A stretch of 64,000 nucleotides of DNA from assembly GCF_013624435.2 (NCBI RefSeq), contig NZ_CP061768.1:1828001-1892000 (forward strand), given 5' to 3'. The notes under the pieces were generated by a model that was not told the DNA's origin, made no database searches, and was given only the letters and a program-made list of their open reading frames with translations. Source of the DNA: Nocardioides campestrisoli (lineage in GTDB: Bacteria > Actinomycetota > Actinomycetes > Propionibacteriales > Nocardioidaceae). Shown piece by piece: positions 54,966 through 64,000 of the stretch; the stretch's first letter is position 1, and every line of letters starts with the position of its first letter. Position numbers and translations under genes: made by a program.

Positions 54966-55822
54966 TGCCGGGATCGGCGGCCGAGCTGCTGGAGCTGCTG
55001 GACCTCGAGCGCCTGGATCTCGACCTCTTCCGCGGGCGGCAGCCGGACACCCGCCGTCAGCGCGTCTTCGGGGGCCAGGTGGCGGCCCAGGCGCTGCTGG
55101 CCGCCTCTCGTAGCGTGGAGGAGCCGTTCGCGCTGCACTCGCTGCACTCCTACTTCCTGCGGCCCGGCGACACCTCGGTGCCGATCATCTACGACGTGGA
55201 GCGGATCCGCGACGGACGCACCTTCGACGCGCGCCGGGTCGTGGCGCGCCAGCACGGACGCCCCATCTACTACCAGACCTGCAGCTTCCAGCTGCCCGAG
55301 GACGGCTTCGTCCACCAGGACGCGATGCCGGCGGTCCCGCCGCCGGCAGACGCGCTCCCGCTGGCCGAGCTGATCCGCCGACGAGGCGAGGAGGAGGCCG
55401 CGGAGTGGCGCCGGGAGTGGGCGGCGCTGGACGTGCGCTACGTCGGCAACTCGCGCCACGGCCTGGAGGAGGACCCCGCGCACCCTGCCCGCGCGCGAGC
55501 CTGGGTCCGGGTCGACGGCGAGCTCCCCGACGACCGGTCGATCCAGCTGGCCGCGCTGCTCTACGGCACCGACCTGACCCTGCTGGGGGTGACGCTGGTG
55601 CCGCACGGGGTGGACATCGGGTCGCCGACCCTCCAGCCGGCCTCGCTGGACCACACCGTGTGGTTCCACCGGCCGATGCGGGCGGACCGGTGGTGGCTCT
55701 ACGACCAGTACTCACCGTCGGCCTCCGGTGGGCGCGGGCTCGCGCTGGCCAACGTCTTCACCGAGGAGGGCTCTCTCGTCGCCACGGTGGCCCAGGAGGG
55801 GCTCATCCGCCGTCGGCGATGA
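54965..55822 (+). CDS. tesB: Acyl-CoA thioesterase II (TesB)
   Basis: The 285-residue double-hotdog protein hydrolyses acyl-CoA to free acid and CoA. It has the TesB landmarks RVFGGQVAAQALLAAS, HSLHSYFLRPGD, and the catalytic triad regions with Asp in SLDHTVWFHRP and Gln in VATVAQEGLIR. The GTG at 54965 overlaps the PAC2 stop. It may limit acyl-CoA build-up during beta-oxidation; this fits the fad genes on both sides. A perfect palindrome (55834-55849) lies just after its stop. Confidence 0.9.
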   Translation: MPGSAAELLELLDLERLDLDLFRGRQPDTRRQRVFGGQVAAQALLAASRSVEEPFALHSLHSYFLRPGDTSVPIIYDVERIRDGRTFDARRVVARQHGRPIYYQTCSFQLPEDGFVHQDAMPAVPPPADALPLAELIRRRGEEEAAEWRREWAALDVRYVGNSRHGLEEDPAHPARARAWVRVDGELPDDRSIQLAALLYGTDLTLLGVTLVPHGVDIGSPTLQPASLDHTVWFHRPMRADRWWLYDQYSPSASGGRGLALANVFTEEGSLVATVAQEGLIRRRR

Positions 55823-55833
55823 GCGCATATACC

Positions 55834-55849
55834 ATTACACGGGTGTAAT
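55834..55849. promoter_or_regulatory. Perfect palindrome ATTACAC-GG-GTGTAAT
   Basis: The 16-base site has two exact 7-base arms. It is 11 bases after the tesB stop and 167 bases before the M23 peptidase start, and may control the latter. The rest of the 193-base gap has CTGACA near 55863 as a possible -35 with no clear -10; I see no c-di-AMP (ydaO) riboswitch core. Confidence 0.5.
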
Positions 55850-56015
55850 TCACGTGATCTGCCTGACAGACACGCCGGACGCGTGATTATCTGTGAGTGC
55901 TTCCGTGACTTCTGAGCGCTTGTGTGGCATCCGACCCTTCGTGGGACAGGACTGACCACCGGGGCGCGACGAGGTGCCCGCGGAGCGTCCTGCGACTGAC
56001 GAGGTGGACCCCGCC

Positions 56016-57263
56016 GTGCCCCTGACCCACCCCTGGCCGCGCGCCCGCGCCACCACCGCCGCGCTCGGACTGGCCGCCCTGGCGCTGTGCACCACGGCGT
56101 TGACCGCGCCCGCCCAGTCGTCGGCGGCACGCAAGTCGCTGCCAGTGCCGACCACGTCCTTCCAGGTGCCGTTCACCTGCGCGCAGGACTGGTCGGCGGG
56201 CACCCGGGCCCGGCACTCGCCGAGCGTCCACTCGGTCGACTTCAACCGCGCCAAGGACGAGGGCAAGGCGGTCGTGGCCGCCGCGGCCGGGCGGGTGACC
56301 AAGGCCGACCAGACGAGCACGCGGGGCTACGGCAGGCACGTGGTGATCGACCACGGCAACGGCGAGAGCACGACGTACGCCCACCTGAAGAACGTCTTCG
56401 TCGCGGCGGGATCCTCCGTCGACCAGGGAACCCTGATCGGGGCGGTGGGCAAGACCGGGAACACCACCGGCGCCCACCTGCACTTCGAGCAGAAGGTCGG
56501 CCGCGACGTCGTGCCCGCGCACTTCCGCGGGGTCAAGCTGGGGTACGGAGCGGTGACGTCGGGCAACTGCGTCGACGTCCCGATGGCCGGCAACCTGGCG
56601 GGGACGAGGGGTGCCGAGGTGGCGGTCTTCCGTCGTACCCGGCGCGGTGACTTCGTCGTACGCCAGGCCGACGGGGCCACCCCGGCGATCCGGTTCGGCT
56701 CCGGCACCGACGAGCCGGTGCTCGGCGACTGGGACGGCGACGGGCTGGTCCAGCCCGGCACCTGGAACCCGCGCGGGCGCATGTTCAAGCTCAGCGGCCC
56801 CGCCGGGACGACCTCGTTCCGGTTCGGGGCCCGGGGCGACCGTCCCGTGGCCGGGGACTGGGACGGCAACGGCGCGTGGGACGTCGGTGTCTTCCGGCCC
56901 CGTTCTGCGACCTTCCTGCTGCGCGCCGCGTCCGGCGCGGTCGCCTCGGTCCCGATGGGAGATGCCGACGACGTGCCGGTCACCGGCGACTGGGACGGCG
57001 ACGGGCGCACCGACGTGGGCGTCTACGACAAGGCGACGCTGACCTTCACCCTGCGGACCGTCGACCCGGCCGGCGTCGCCGCGTTGGCGACGGTGCCGTT
57101 CGGCTACCCCGGCGACCTGCCGGTCACCGGCGACTGGGACGGCAACGGCACCACCGACCTGGGCACGTGGACCCCGTCCACCGCTGTCTTCAACCTGGCC
57201 CAGGCCCCGGTGGCCACGGCGGCCAGGACGGTCGCCACGCTCCAGTTCGGCGTCCCGCGCTGA
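56016..57263 (+). CDS. Secreted M23 (LytM-type) metallopeptidase with FG-GAP-like repeats
   Basis: The 415-residue protein has a signal peptide (TTAALGLAALALCTTALTAPAQS), an M23 domain at about residues 50-180 with the zinc motifs HSVDFN and HLHFE and the signature HVVIDHGNGESTTYAHL, and a C-terminal propeller-like part with four GDWDGxG repeats (GDWDGDGLVQPG, GDWDGNGAWDVG, GDWDGDGRTDVG, GDWDGNGTTDLG). Those repeats resemble calcium-binding FG-GAP motifs. It should cut peptidoglycan cross-bridges or wall peptides, or bind them. The GTG at 56016 has an AGGTGG ribosome site. Some M23 proteins are inactive activators, but both zinc motifs are intact. Confidence 0.9.
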   Translation: MPLTHPWPRARATTAALGLAALALCTTALTAPAQSSAARKSLPVPTTSFQVPFTCAQDWSAGTRARHSPSVHSVDFNRAKDEGKAVVAAAAGRVTKADQTSTRGYGRHVVIDHGNGESTTYAHLKNVFVAAGSSVDQGTLIGAVGKTGNTTGAHLHFEQKVGRDVVPAHFRGVKLGYGAVTSGNCVDVPMAGNLAGTRGAEVAVFRRTRRGDFVVRQADGATPAIRFGSGTDEPVLGDWDGDGLVQPGTWNPRGRMFKLSGPAGTTSFRFGARGDRPVAGDWDGNGAWDVGVFRPRSATFLLRAASGAVASVPMGDADDVPVTGDWDGDGRTDVGVYDKATLTFTLRTVDPAGVAALATVPFGYPGDLPVTGDWDGNGTTDLGTWTPSTAVFNLAQAPVATAARTVATLQFGVPR

Positions 57264-57281
57264 CCCGGCGGGGGGCCGGGC

Positions 57282-58130
57282 TCAGAGCGCCGTGGCCCGC
57301 CCGACCAGGTGCGTGGACCGGTCCTCGGGACTGGTGAGCGAGAACGACCAGGCGGACCGGTCGCCCTCGAGCCCGAACGCCACCCGTCCGGGGAGGAAGA
57401 CCGGCTTGCGGAAGGAGACCTCGACCCGCACGCCGTCCGGCAGGCGGTTCTCGATCGCCGCCAGGCAGCGGGCCTTGGTCCACATGCCGTGGGCGATCTG
57501 CCGCTTGAACCCGAGCGCTCGTGCCGTGAGCGGGTAGAGGTGGATCGGGTTCAAGTCGCCCGAGACGCTGCCGTAGCGCCGCCCCAGGTCGCCGGGCAGG
57601 TCCCAGGTGGTCCTGCCCTCGGGGACCAGCGGCAGGTCGAGGCCGCGAGGGGCGTCCTCGGTCCCGCGGCCCCGGCGCAGGTAGGTCGAGGTGGACTCCC
57701 AGACGATCTCGTCGCCCGAGCTGATCGTGGAGACGAAGTCGAGCAGCGTCCCCTTGGGGTGAGGGCGCGGCTCGCGCACCGAGGTGGTCGCCCCCAACGC
57801 CTCGGTCAGCGCGATCGGGCGGTGCGAGGTGACGGTGTTCTCCAGGTGCACGGTCCCGATCGCCGGCCAGGGGAACGCCGCGCTGCTCATGATCTGCATC
57901 TGGAGGTCGAAGGTCAGCAGGTGCGGGTAGGTGACCGGCACGGTGTCGCGCCGCGGGAAACCGCACACCCGGGCGTAGGCGGCGACGTGCCGGGGATCGA
58001 TCTCGGTCACCGGCCCGGTGCGGGCGATGCCGGTGAACTCCGAGGCCGGTGCCTTCCGTACCCCGGGCAGCTGGTTGACCCCGGGGACGGCGGGCAGGGC
58101 CGCGCGGGCGAGCGCGAGCGCGCCGGCCAC
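57282..58130 (-). CDS. htdX: MaoC-like (R)-3-hydroxyacyl dehydratase, HtdX type
   Basis: This 282-residue double-hotdog protein has the hydratase-2 motif YGSVSGDLNPIHLYPLTARALGFKRQIAHGMW with catalytic Asp/His at about residues 192-197. It hydrates enoyl-thioesters or dehydrates (R)-3-hydroxyacyl-thioesters. The gene order dehydratase-fabG4 beside a divergent thiolase equals M. tuberculosis htdX-fabG4-fadA2 (Rv0241c-Rv0243). Its GTG start is one base from the fabG4 stop, so the two are an operon. It may serve fatty-acid elongation or a special beta-oxidation route. Confidence 0.88.
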   Translation of the reverse strand: MAGALALARAALPAVPGVNQLPGVRKAPASEFTGIARTGPVTEIDPRHVAAYARVCGFPRRDTVPVTYPHLLTFDLQMQIMSSAAFPWPAIGTVHLENTVTSHRPIALTEALGATTSVREPRPHPKGTLLDFVSTISSGDEIVWESTSTYLRRGRGTEDAPRGLDLPLVPEGRTTWDLPGDLGRRYGSVSGDLNPIHLYPLTARALGFKRQIAHGMWTKARCLAAIENRLPDGVRVEVSFRKPVFLPGRVAFGLEGDRSAWSFSLTSPEDRSTHLVGRATAL

Positions 58131-58131
58131 C

Positions 58132-59484
58132 TCAGGCCCCCAGCATCATCTGGCCGCAGACGCGGACCACGTTGCCGTTGACCGCGGTCGAGGCGGGCGA
58201 GGCGAACCAGGCGATGGTCTCGGCCACGTCGACCGGGAGCCCGCCCTGGCTCATGGCGTTGAGTCGCTGGCCGACCTCGCGGGTGGCGAACGGCACCGCG
58301 GCCGTCATCTGGGTGACGATGAACCCCGGCGCCACCGCGTTGACGGTGATGCCGTCGGAGAGCTCGTCGGCCAGGCTGTCGACCAGTCCGATGACGCCCG
58401 CCTTGGACGCGGCGTAGTTCGTCTGGCCGACGTTGCCGGCGATGCCGGCGATCGAGGCGACGCCGATGATCCGGCCGTTGGCGCCGACGACGCCCTGGTC
58501 CAGCAGCTCGCGGGTGATCAGCTCGGGCGCGAGCAGGTTGACCGAGATCACGCTGTCCCAGCGCGCCTCGTCCATGTTCGCCAGCTTCTTGTCCCGGGTG
58601 ATGCCCGCGTTGTGCACCACCACGTCCACCCCGCCGTGCTGCTCGCGCAGGTGGTGGGCGATCCGCTGCGGCGCGTCGGAGTGGGTGATGTCCAGGCTGA
58701 GGTGGTCGCCGTCCAGCTCGGCCATCAGGGACTGCAGCTCGCTCGCCGCCTGCGGCACGTCGACCCCGACGACGGTGGCCCCGTCGCGGTGCAGCACCCG
58801 GGCGATCTGCTCGCCGATGCCCCGGCTGGCGCCGGTGACCAGGGCCACCTTGCCCGCCAGCGGCTTCTCCCAGTCGGTGACCGCGACCGCGTCCTGGCGA
58901 CCGCGCGCGCCGATCCGGACGACCTGGCCGGAGACGTAGGCGGACTTGGGGGAGAGGAGGAAGGCGAGCGTGGAGTCGGTCGCGTCCTCGGCGCCCTCGC
59001 TCACGTAGACGAGCTGGGAGGTGCCGCCGCGGCCGATCTCCTTGCCCAGCGACCGGGTGAAGCCCTCCAGCGCCCGCTGGGTCATCCGCGCCGCGCCGGT
59101 CAGCTGCTCGGGGGGCGTCCCGAGCACGACGACCCGGGGGCAGGGGTCGAGGCGGCGCAGGAGGGGGGTGAAGAAGTCGCGCAGTGCCACCAGCTCCTCG
59201 GGACGCTCGAGGCCGGTGGCGTCGAAGACCAGACCCTTGTATGTCGTGCGCCCGGTGCCGTCCGTCTGCTCGGGATCCTCGGTGACCGCCGCGATGCCGA
59301 GGCTGTCCAGCGTCTTGGACAGGCGGTCGGCCATCCGGCCCCGGCCGCCGACCAGCACGGTGCCGTCGACCAGCGGCGAGCCCTCGCTCCACCGCTCGAG
59401 CCGCGCGGGGCTGGGCAGCCCCAGGTTCTTCACGAGTAGCTTGCCGACGGGCGTGGAGACGAAGCCCTGGTAGCGGTCGGTCAT
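58132..59484 (-). CDS. fabG4: High-molecular-weight 3-oxoacyl-ACP/CoA reductase (FabG4 type)
   Basis: The 450-residue protein is about twice the usual FabG length. An N-terminal flavodoxin-like pseudo-Rossmann domain (residues 1-200) leads into an active short-chain dehydrogenase domain: VALVTGASRGIGEQIARVL (cofactor loop), HNAGITRDK, catalytic Ser in GVASIAGIAG and YAASKAG, then PGFIVTQMT. This two-domain architecture is that of mycobacterial FabG4, an NADH-dependent reductase. The ATG at 59484 has GAAAGG upstream. It is divergent from fadA2; the intervening 247 bases hold TGTAACTC repeats. Confidence 0.92.
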   Translation of the reverse strand: MTDRYQGFVSTPVGKLLVKNLGLPSPARLERWSEGSPLVDGTVLVGGRGRMADRLSKTLDSLGIAAVTEDPEQTDGTGRTTYKGLVFDATGLERPEELVALRDFFTPLLRRLDPCPRVVVLGTPPEQLTGAARMTQRALEGFTRSLGKEIGRGGTSQLVYVSEGAEDATDSTLAFLLSPKSAYVSGQVVRIGARGRQDAVAVTDWEKPLAGKVALVTGASRGIGEQIARVLHRDGATVVGVDVPQAASELQSLMAELDGDHLSLDITHSDAPQRIAHHLREQHGGVDVVVHNAGITRDKKLANMDEARWDSVISVNLLAPELITRELLDQGVVGANGRIIGVASIAGIAGNVGQTNYAASKAGVIGLVDSLADELSDGITVNAVAPGFIVTQMTAAVPFATREVGQRLNAMSQGGLPVDVAETIAWFASPASTAVNGNVVRVCGQMMLGA

Positions 59485-59549
59485 GGGGAGGCCTTTCGGT
59501 CGGTGGATCACGAGCACGACCCGGGTGTGCAGGACTAGGGTGCCCGACA

Positions 59550-59569
59550 TGTAACTCCTGGTGTAACTC
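59550..59569. promoter_or_regulatory. Tandem TGTAACTC boxes in the fabG4-fadA2 divergon
   Basis: TGTAACTC occurs at 59550-59557 and 59562-59569, a 12-base period. On the minus strand they lie just upstream of a possible -10 (TAGTCC near 59537-59532), where an activator or repressor would act. Confidence 0.5.
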
Positions 59570-59731
59570 GGCGTCCATATTTCGTGACGTTGCCCTCATC
59601 GGGTTCCGAGAAGGGCTCGCGCACGCCAGGATTGACCGCCCGTGGTCGGGTACGACGTACCCGCACCGGGCCCCGCAGACATGCCGGCCCACCACCCGGC
59701 CCACCAGCCAGTCACCCCGCAGGAGCTCAAG

Positions 59732-61021
59732 ATGCAGGCCCAGACCCGCCGCGTCGCCGTCATCGGCGGCAACCGGATCCCGTTCGCGCGTTCCAACACC
59801 GTCTACGCCGACGTCTCGAACCAGGAGATGCTCACCGCCGCCATCGACGGGCTGGTGACCCGCTTCGGCCTCGAGGGTGAGGTGCTGGGCGAGGTCGTCG
59901 CCGGCGCCGTGCTCAAGCACGCCCGTGACTTCAACCTGACCCGCGAGTGCGTCCTCGGCTCGAAGCTCAGCCCGGCCACCCCCGCCACCGACATCCAGCA
60001 GGCGTGCGGCACCGGTCTCCAGGCCGTGATCCAGGTGGCCAACAAGATCGCGCTGGGCCAGATCGACGTCGGCATCGCCGGCGGCTCCGACACCACCTCC
60101 GACGCGCCCGTGGCGATCAGCGACAAGCTCCGCAAGAAGCTGATGAAGGTCAACGCCGCGAAGGACACCAAGGGCAAGCTGCTCGCCCTGGGCCAGATCC
60201 GCCCCGGCGACATCGGCCTGGAGATCCCGCAGAACGGGGAGCCGCGCACCGGCAAGTCGATGGGCGAGCACGCCGCCCTGACCGCCCTGGAGTGGCGGGT
60301 CGGGCGCCAGGAGCAGGACGAGCTGGCCGCGCGCTCGCACCAGAACCTGGCCCGCTCCTACGACGAGGGCTTCCAGGACGACCTGGTCACCCCGTTCCGC
60401 GGCGTCGAGCGCGACACGAACATGCGCCCCGACTCGACCGCTGAGAAGCTCGCCACCCTCAAGCCGGTCTTCGGTCGGGGGGAGGCCGCGACCATGACGG
60501 CCGGCAACTCCACCCCGCTCAGCGACGGCGCGTCCGCGGTGCTGCTCGCCTCGGAGGAGTGGGCGAAGGAGCGCGGGCTGCCCGTGCTGGCCTACCTCAC
60601 CGCCCACGAGACCGCGGCGGTCGACTACGTGCACGGCCACGAGGGCCTGCTGATGGCGCCGGCGTACGCCGTGGCCCGGATGCTCCAGCGCGAGGGCCTC
60701 ACCCTCCAGGACTTCGACTACTACGAGATCCACGAGGCGTTCGCCTCCCAGGTGCTCTCCACCCTGAAGGCCTGGGAGGACCCGGTCTTCTGCAAGGAGC
60801 GCCTCGGCCTGGACGTGCCGCTGGGCGCCATCGACCGGGACAAGCTCAACGTCAACGGCTCCTCGCTCGCTGCGGCGCACCCGTTCGCCGCCACCGGCGG
60901 GCGCATCGTCCCGGTGCTGGCCAAGCTGCTCGCCCAGCAGGGCTCGGGCCGCGGCCTGATCTCCATCTGCGCCGCCGGTGGGCAGGGCGTGGTGGCGATC
61001 CTGGAGAAGCCGGCGGAGTAG
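59732..61021 (+). CDS. fadA2: Acetyl-CoA acetyltransferase FadA2 (thiolase)
   Basis: The 429-residue thiolase has Cys92 in QQACGTGLQ, the IHEAFASQVL and AAHPFAATGGR His motifs and the C-terminal CAAGGQG cysteine. It is longer than FadA here and matches the FadA2/Rv0243 type, which has a role separate from the FadAB complex. An open frame begins at 59642, but the ATG at 59732 has AGGAG six bases upstream and starts MQAQTRRVAVIGGNRIPFARS. It is divergent from fabG4-htdX. Confidence 0.94.
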   Translation: MQAQTRRVAVIGGNRIPFARSNTVYADVSNQEMLTAAIDGLVTRFGLEGEVLGEVVAGAVLKHARDFNLTRECVLGSKLSPATPATDIQQACGTGLQAVIQVANKIALGQIDVGIAGGSDTTSDAPVAISDKLRKKLMKVNAAKDTKGKLLALGQIRPGDIGLEIPQNGEPRTGKSMGEHAALTALEWRVGRQEQDELAARSHQNLARSYDEGFQDDLVTPFRGVERDTNMRPDSTAEKLATLKPVFGRGEAATMTAGNSTPLSDGASAVLLASEEWAKERGLPVLAYLTAHETAAVDYVHGHEGLLMAPAYAVARMLQREGLTLQDFDYYEIHEAFASQVLSTLKAWEDPVFCKERLGLDVPLGAIDRDKLNVNGSSLAAAHPFAATGGRIVPVLAKLLAQQGSGRGLISICAAGGQGVVAILEKPAE

Positions 61022-61028
61022 TCGACGC

Positions 61029-63430
<2,402 letters not shown>

Positions 63431-63431
<1 letters not shown>

Positions 63432-64000
63432 TGGCGCTCGTGATCAAGGGGGCCTCGCTGCTCGGCGAGACCCCGGCAGACCTGCTCGTCGTCGACGGCG
63501 TGATCGCCGAGGTCGGTGCGGTGGACCCGGCAGGCCACGAGGTGCTCGACGCCGACGGCCTGGTCGCGCTGCCGGGCCTCGTCGACCTGCACACCCACCT
63601 GCGTGAACCGGGGCGGGAGGACGCCGAGACGATCCTGACCGGCTCGCAGGCCGCGGCCCTCGGCGGCTACACCGCCGTGCTGGCGATGGCCAACACCTCG
63701 CCGGTCACCGACACCGCCGAGGCGGCCGAGCGCGTCTGGCAGCTCGGACGCGAGGTGGGCCTGGTCGAGGTGCAGCCCGTGGGCGCGGTCACCCGCGGCC
63801 TGGGCGGGGAGGAGCTCGCCGAGCTCGGGCTGATGGCCCGGTCCCGGGCGCGCGTCCGGGTCTTCTCCGACGACGGTCGCTGCGTGCACGACGCCCGGGT
63901 GATGCGCCGGGCCCTGGAGTACGTCAAGGCGTTCGGCGGGGTGGTCTCCCAGCACTCCCAGGACCCCACGCTCGCCGGCCCGACCGCCTGCTGCCACGAG
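63431..64000 (+). CDS. pyrC: Dihydroorotase PyrC, C-terminus cut off by the window edge
   Basis: The first 190 residues are inside the window. They show the amidohydrolase start (VDGVIAEVGAVDPAGHEVLDADG), the metal-binding VDLHTHLREPGREDAETI, and continue through ANTSPVTDTAEA and HDARVMRRALEY to a second His (VVSQHSQ). It should cyclise carbamoyl aspartate to dihydroorotate in the zinc site. The start ATG overlaps the pyrB stop by one base. Confidence 0.94.

Noticed and set aside
55850..56015. Possible c-di-AMP (ydaO) riboswitch before the M23 peptidase gene
   Set aside because: Actinobacterial wall hydrolases often have one, but I cannot find the conserved core sequences in this leader.

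Overview
The window reads as chromosomal DNA of a high-GC actinobacterium, most likely in or near the Nocardioidaceae/Propionibacteriales (inference from gene content and order; no rRNA is present to fix taxonomy). Coding density is very high, GTG starts and 1-4 base stop/start overlaps are common, and many genes have a TANNNT -10 box only 6-8 bases before the start codon, the signature of leaderless transcripts. I found no tRNA, rRNA, insertion sequence, prophage, CRISPR array or replication origin, and no gene-free stretch longer than about 250 bases.

Bases 1-28,050 match a gene order conserved across actinobacteria: an LppX/LprAFG lipoprotein (cut by the window edge), topoisomerase IV subunit A (parC), a GNAT/acyl-CoA-synthetase-like fusion, a sulfotransferase, DUF5998, an alkaline-phosphatase-superfamily enzyme, a DHA2 efflux pump, thymidine kinase, an aldo/keto reductase, a rhodanese, a MOSC protein, the FtsZ regulator sepH, a TRIC channel, a sugar-lactone-type oxidase, an MFS transporter, ferrochelatase (hemH/cpfC), suhB, DUF4193, DUF4235, DUF3093, dut, DUF3710, an OB-fold protein, DUF3159, two RCK/TrkA proteins (ceoB, ceoC), a KimA-type potassium importer and a TRAM-domain RNA methyltransferase. 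The segment suhB to methyltransferase follows the Mycobacterium tuberculosis Rv2701c-Rv2689c order.

Bases 28,066-45,140 are more variable around aconitase (acnA): a second aldo/keto reductase, a 1060-residue secreted Ig-repeat protein, acnA with a palindromic upstream site, an FAD/NAD(P)-binding protein, a 2H-phosphoesterase-like protein, a small thiamine-linked group (a 20-codon leaderless leader ORF, a thiamine-binding protein and YjbQ), a NUDIX hydrolase, an SMP-30-like protein, a 1259-residue secreted alpha/beta hydrolase with Ig repeats, and a pterin dehydratase-VOC fusion. Dxs and a cationic amino acid permease follow.

Bases 48,700-64,000 hold an ECF-type SigE-family sigma factor with a membrane beta-propeller partner; fatty-acid genes (fadA-fadB, a tesB thioesterase behind a PAC2 protein, and the htdX-fabG4 / fadA2 divergon, the same arrangement as M. 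tuberculosis Rv0241c-Rv0243); an M23 peptidase with FG-GAP-like repeats; a DUF1206 membrane protein; and the start of the pyrimidine operon pyrR-pyrB-pyrC with a PyrR-binding loop in its leader. Working themes are chromosome segregation and division (parC, sepH), nucleotide supply (tdk, dut, pyr), potassium homeostasis (ceoBC plus the KimA-like importer) and beta-oxidation. Three TTAC-type motif sites in the fatty-acid region may mark a local regulon.
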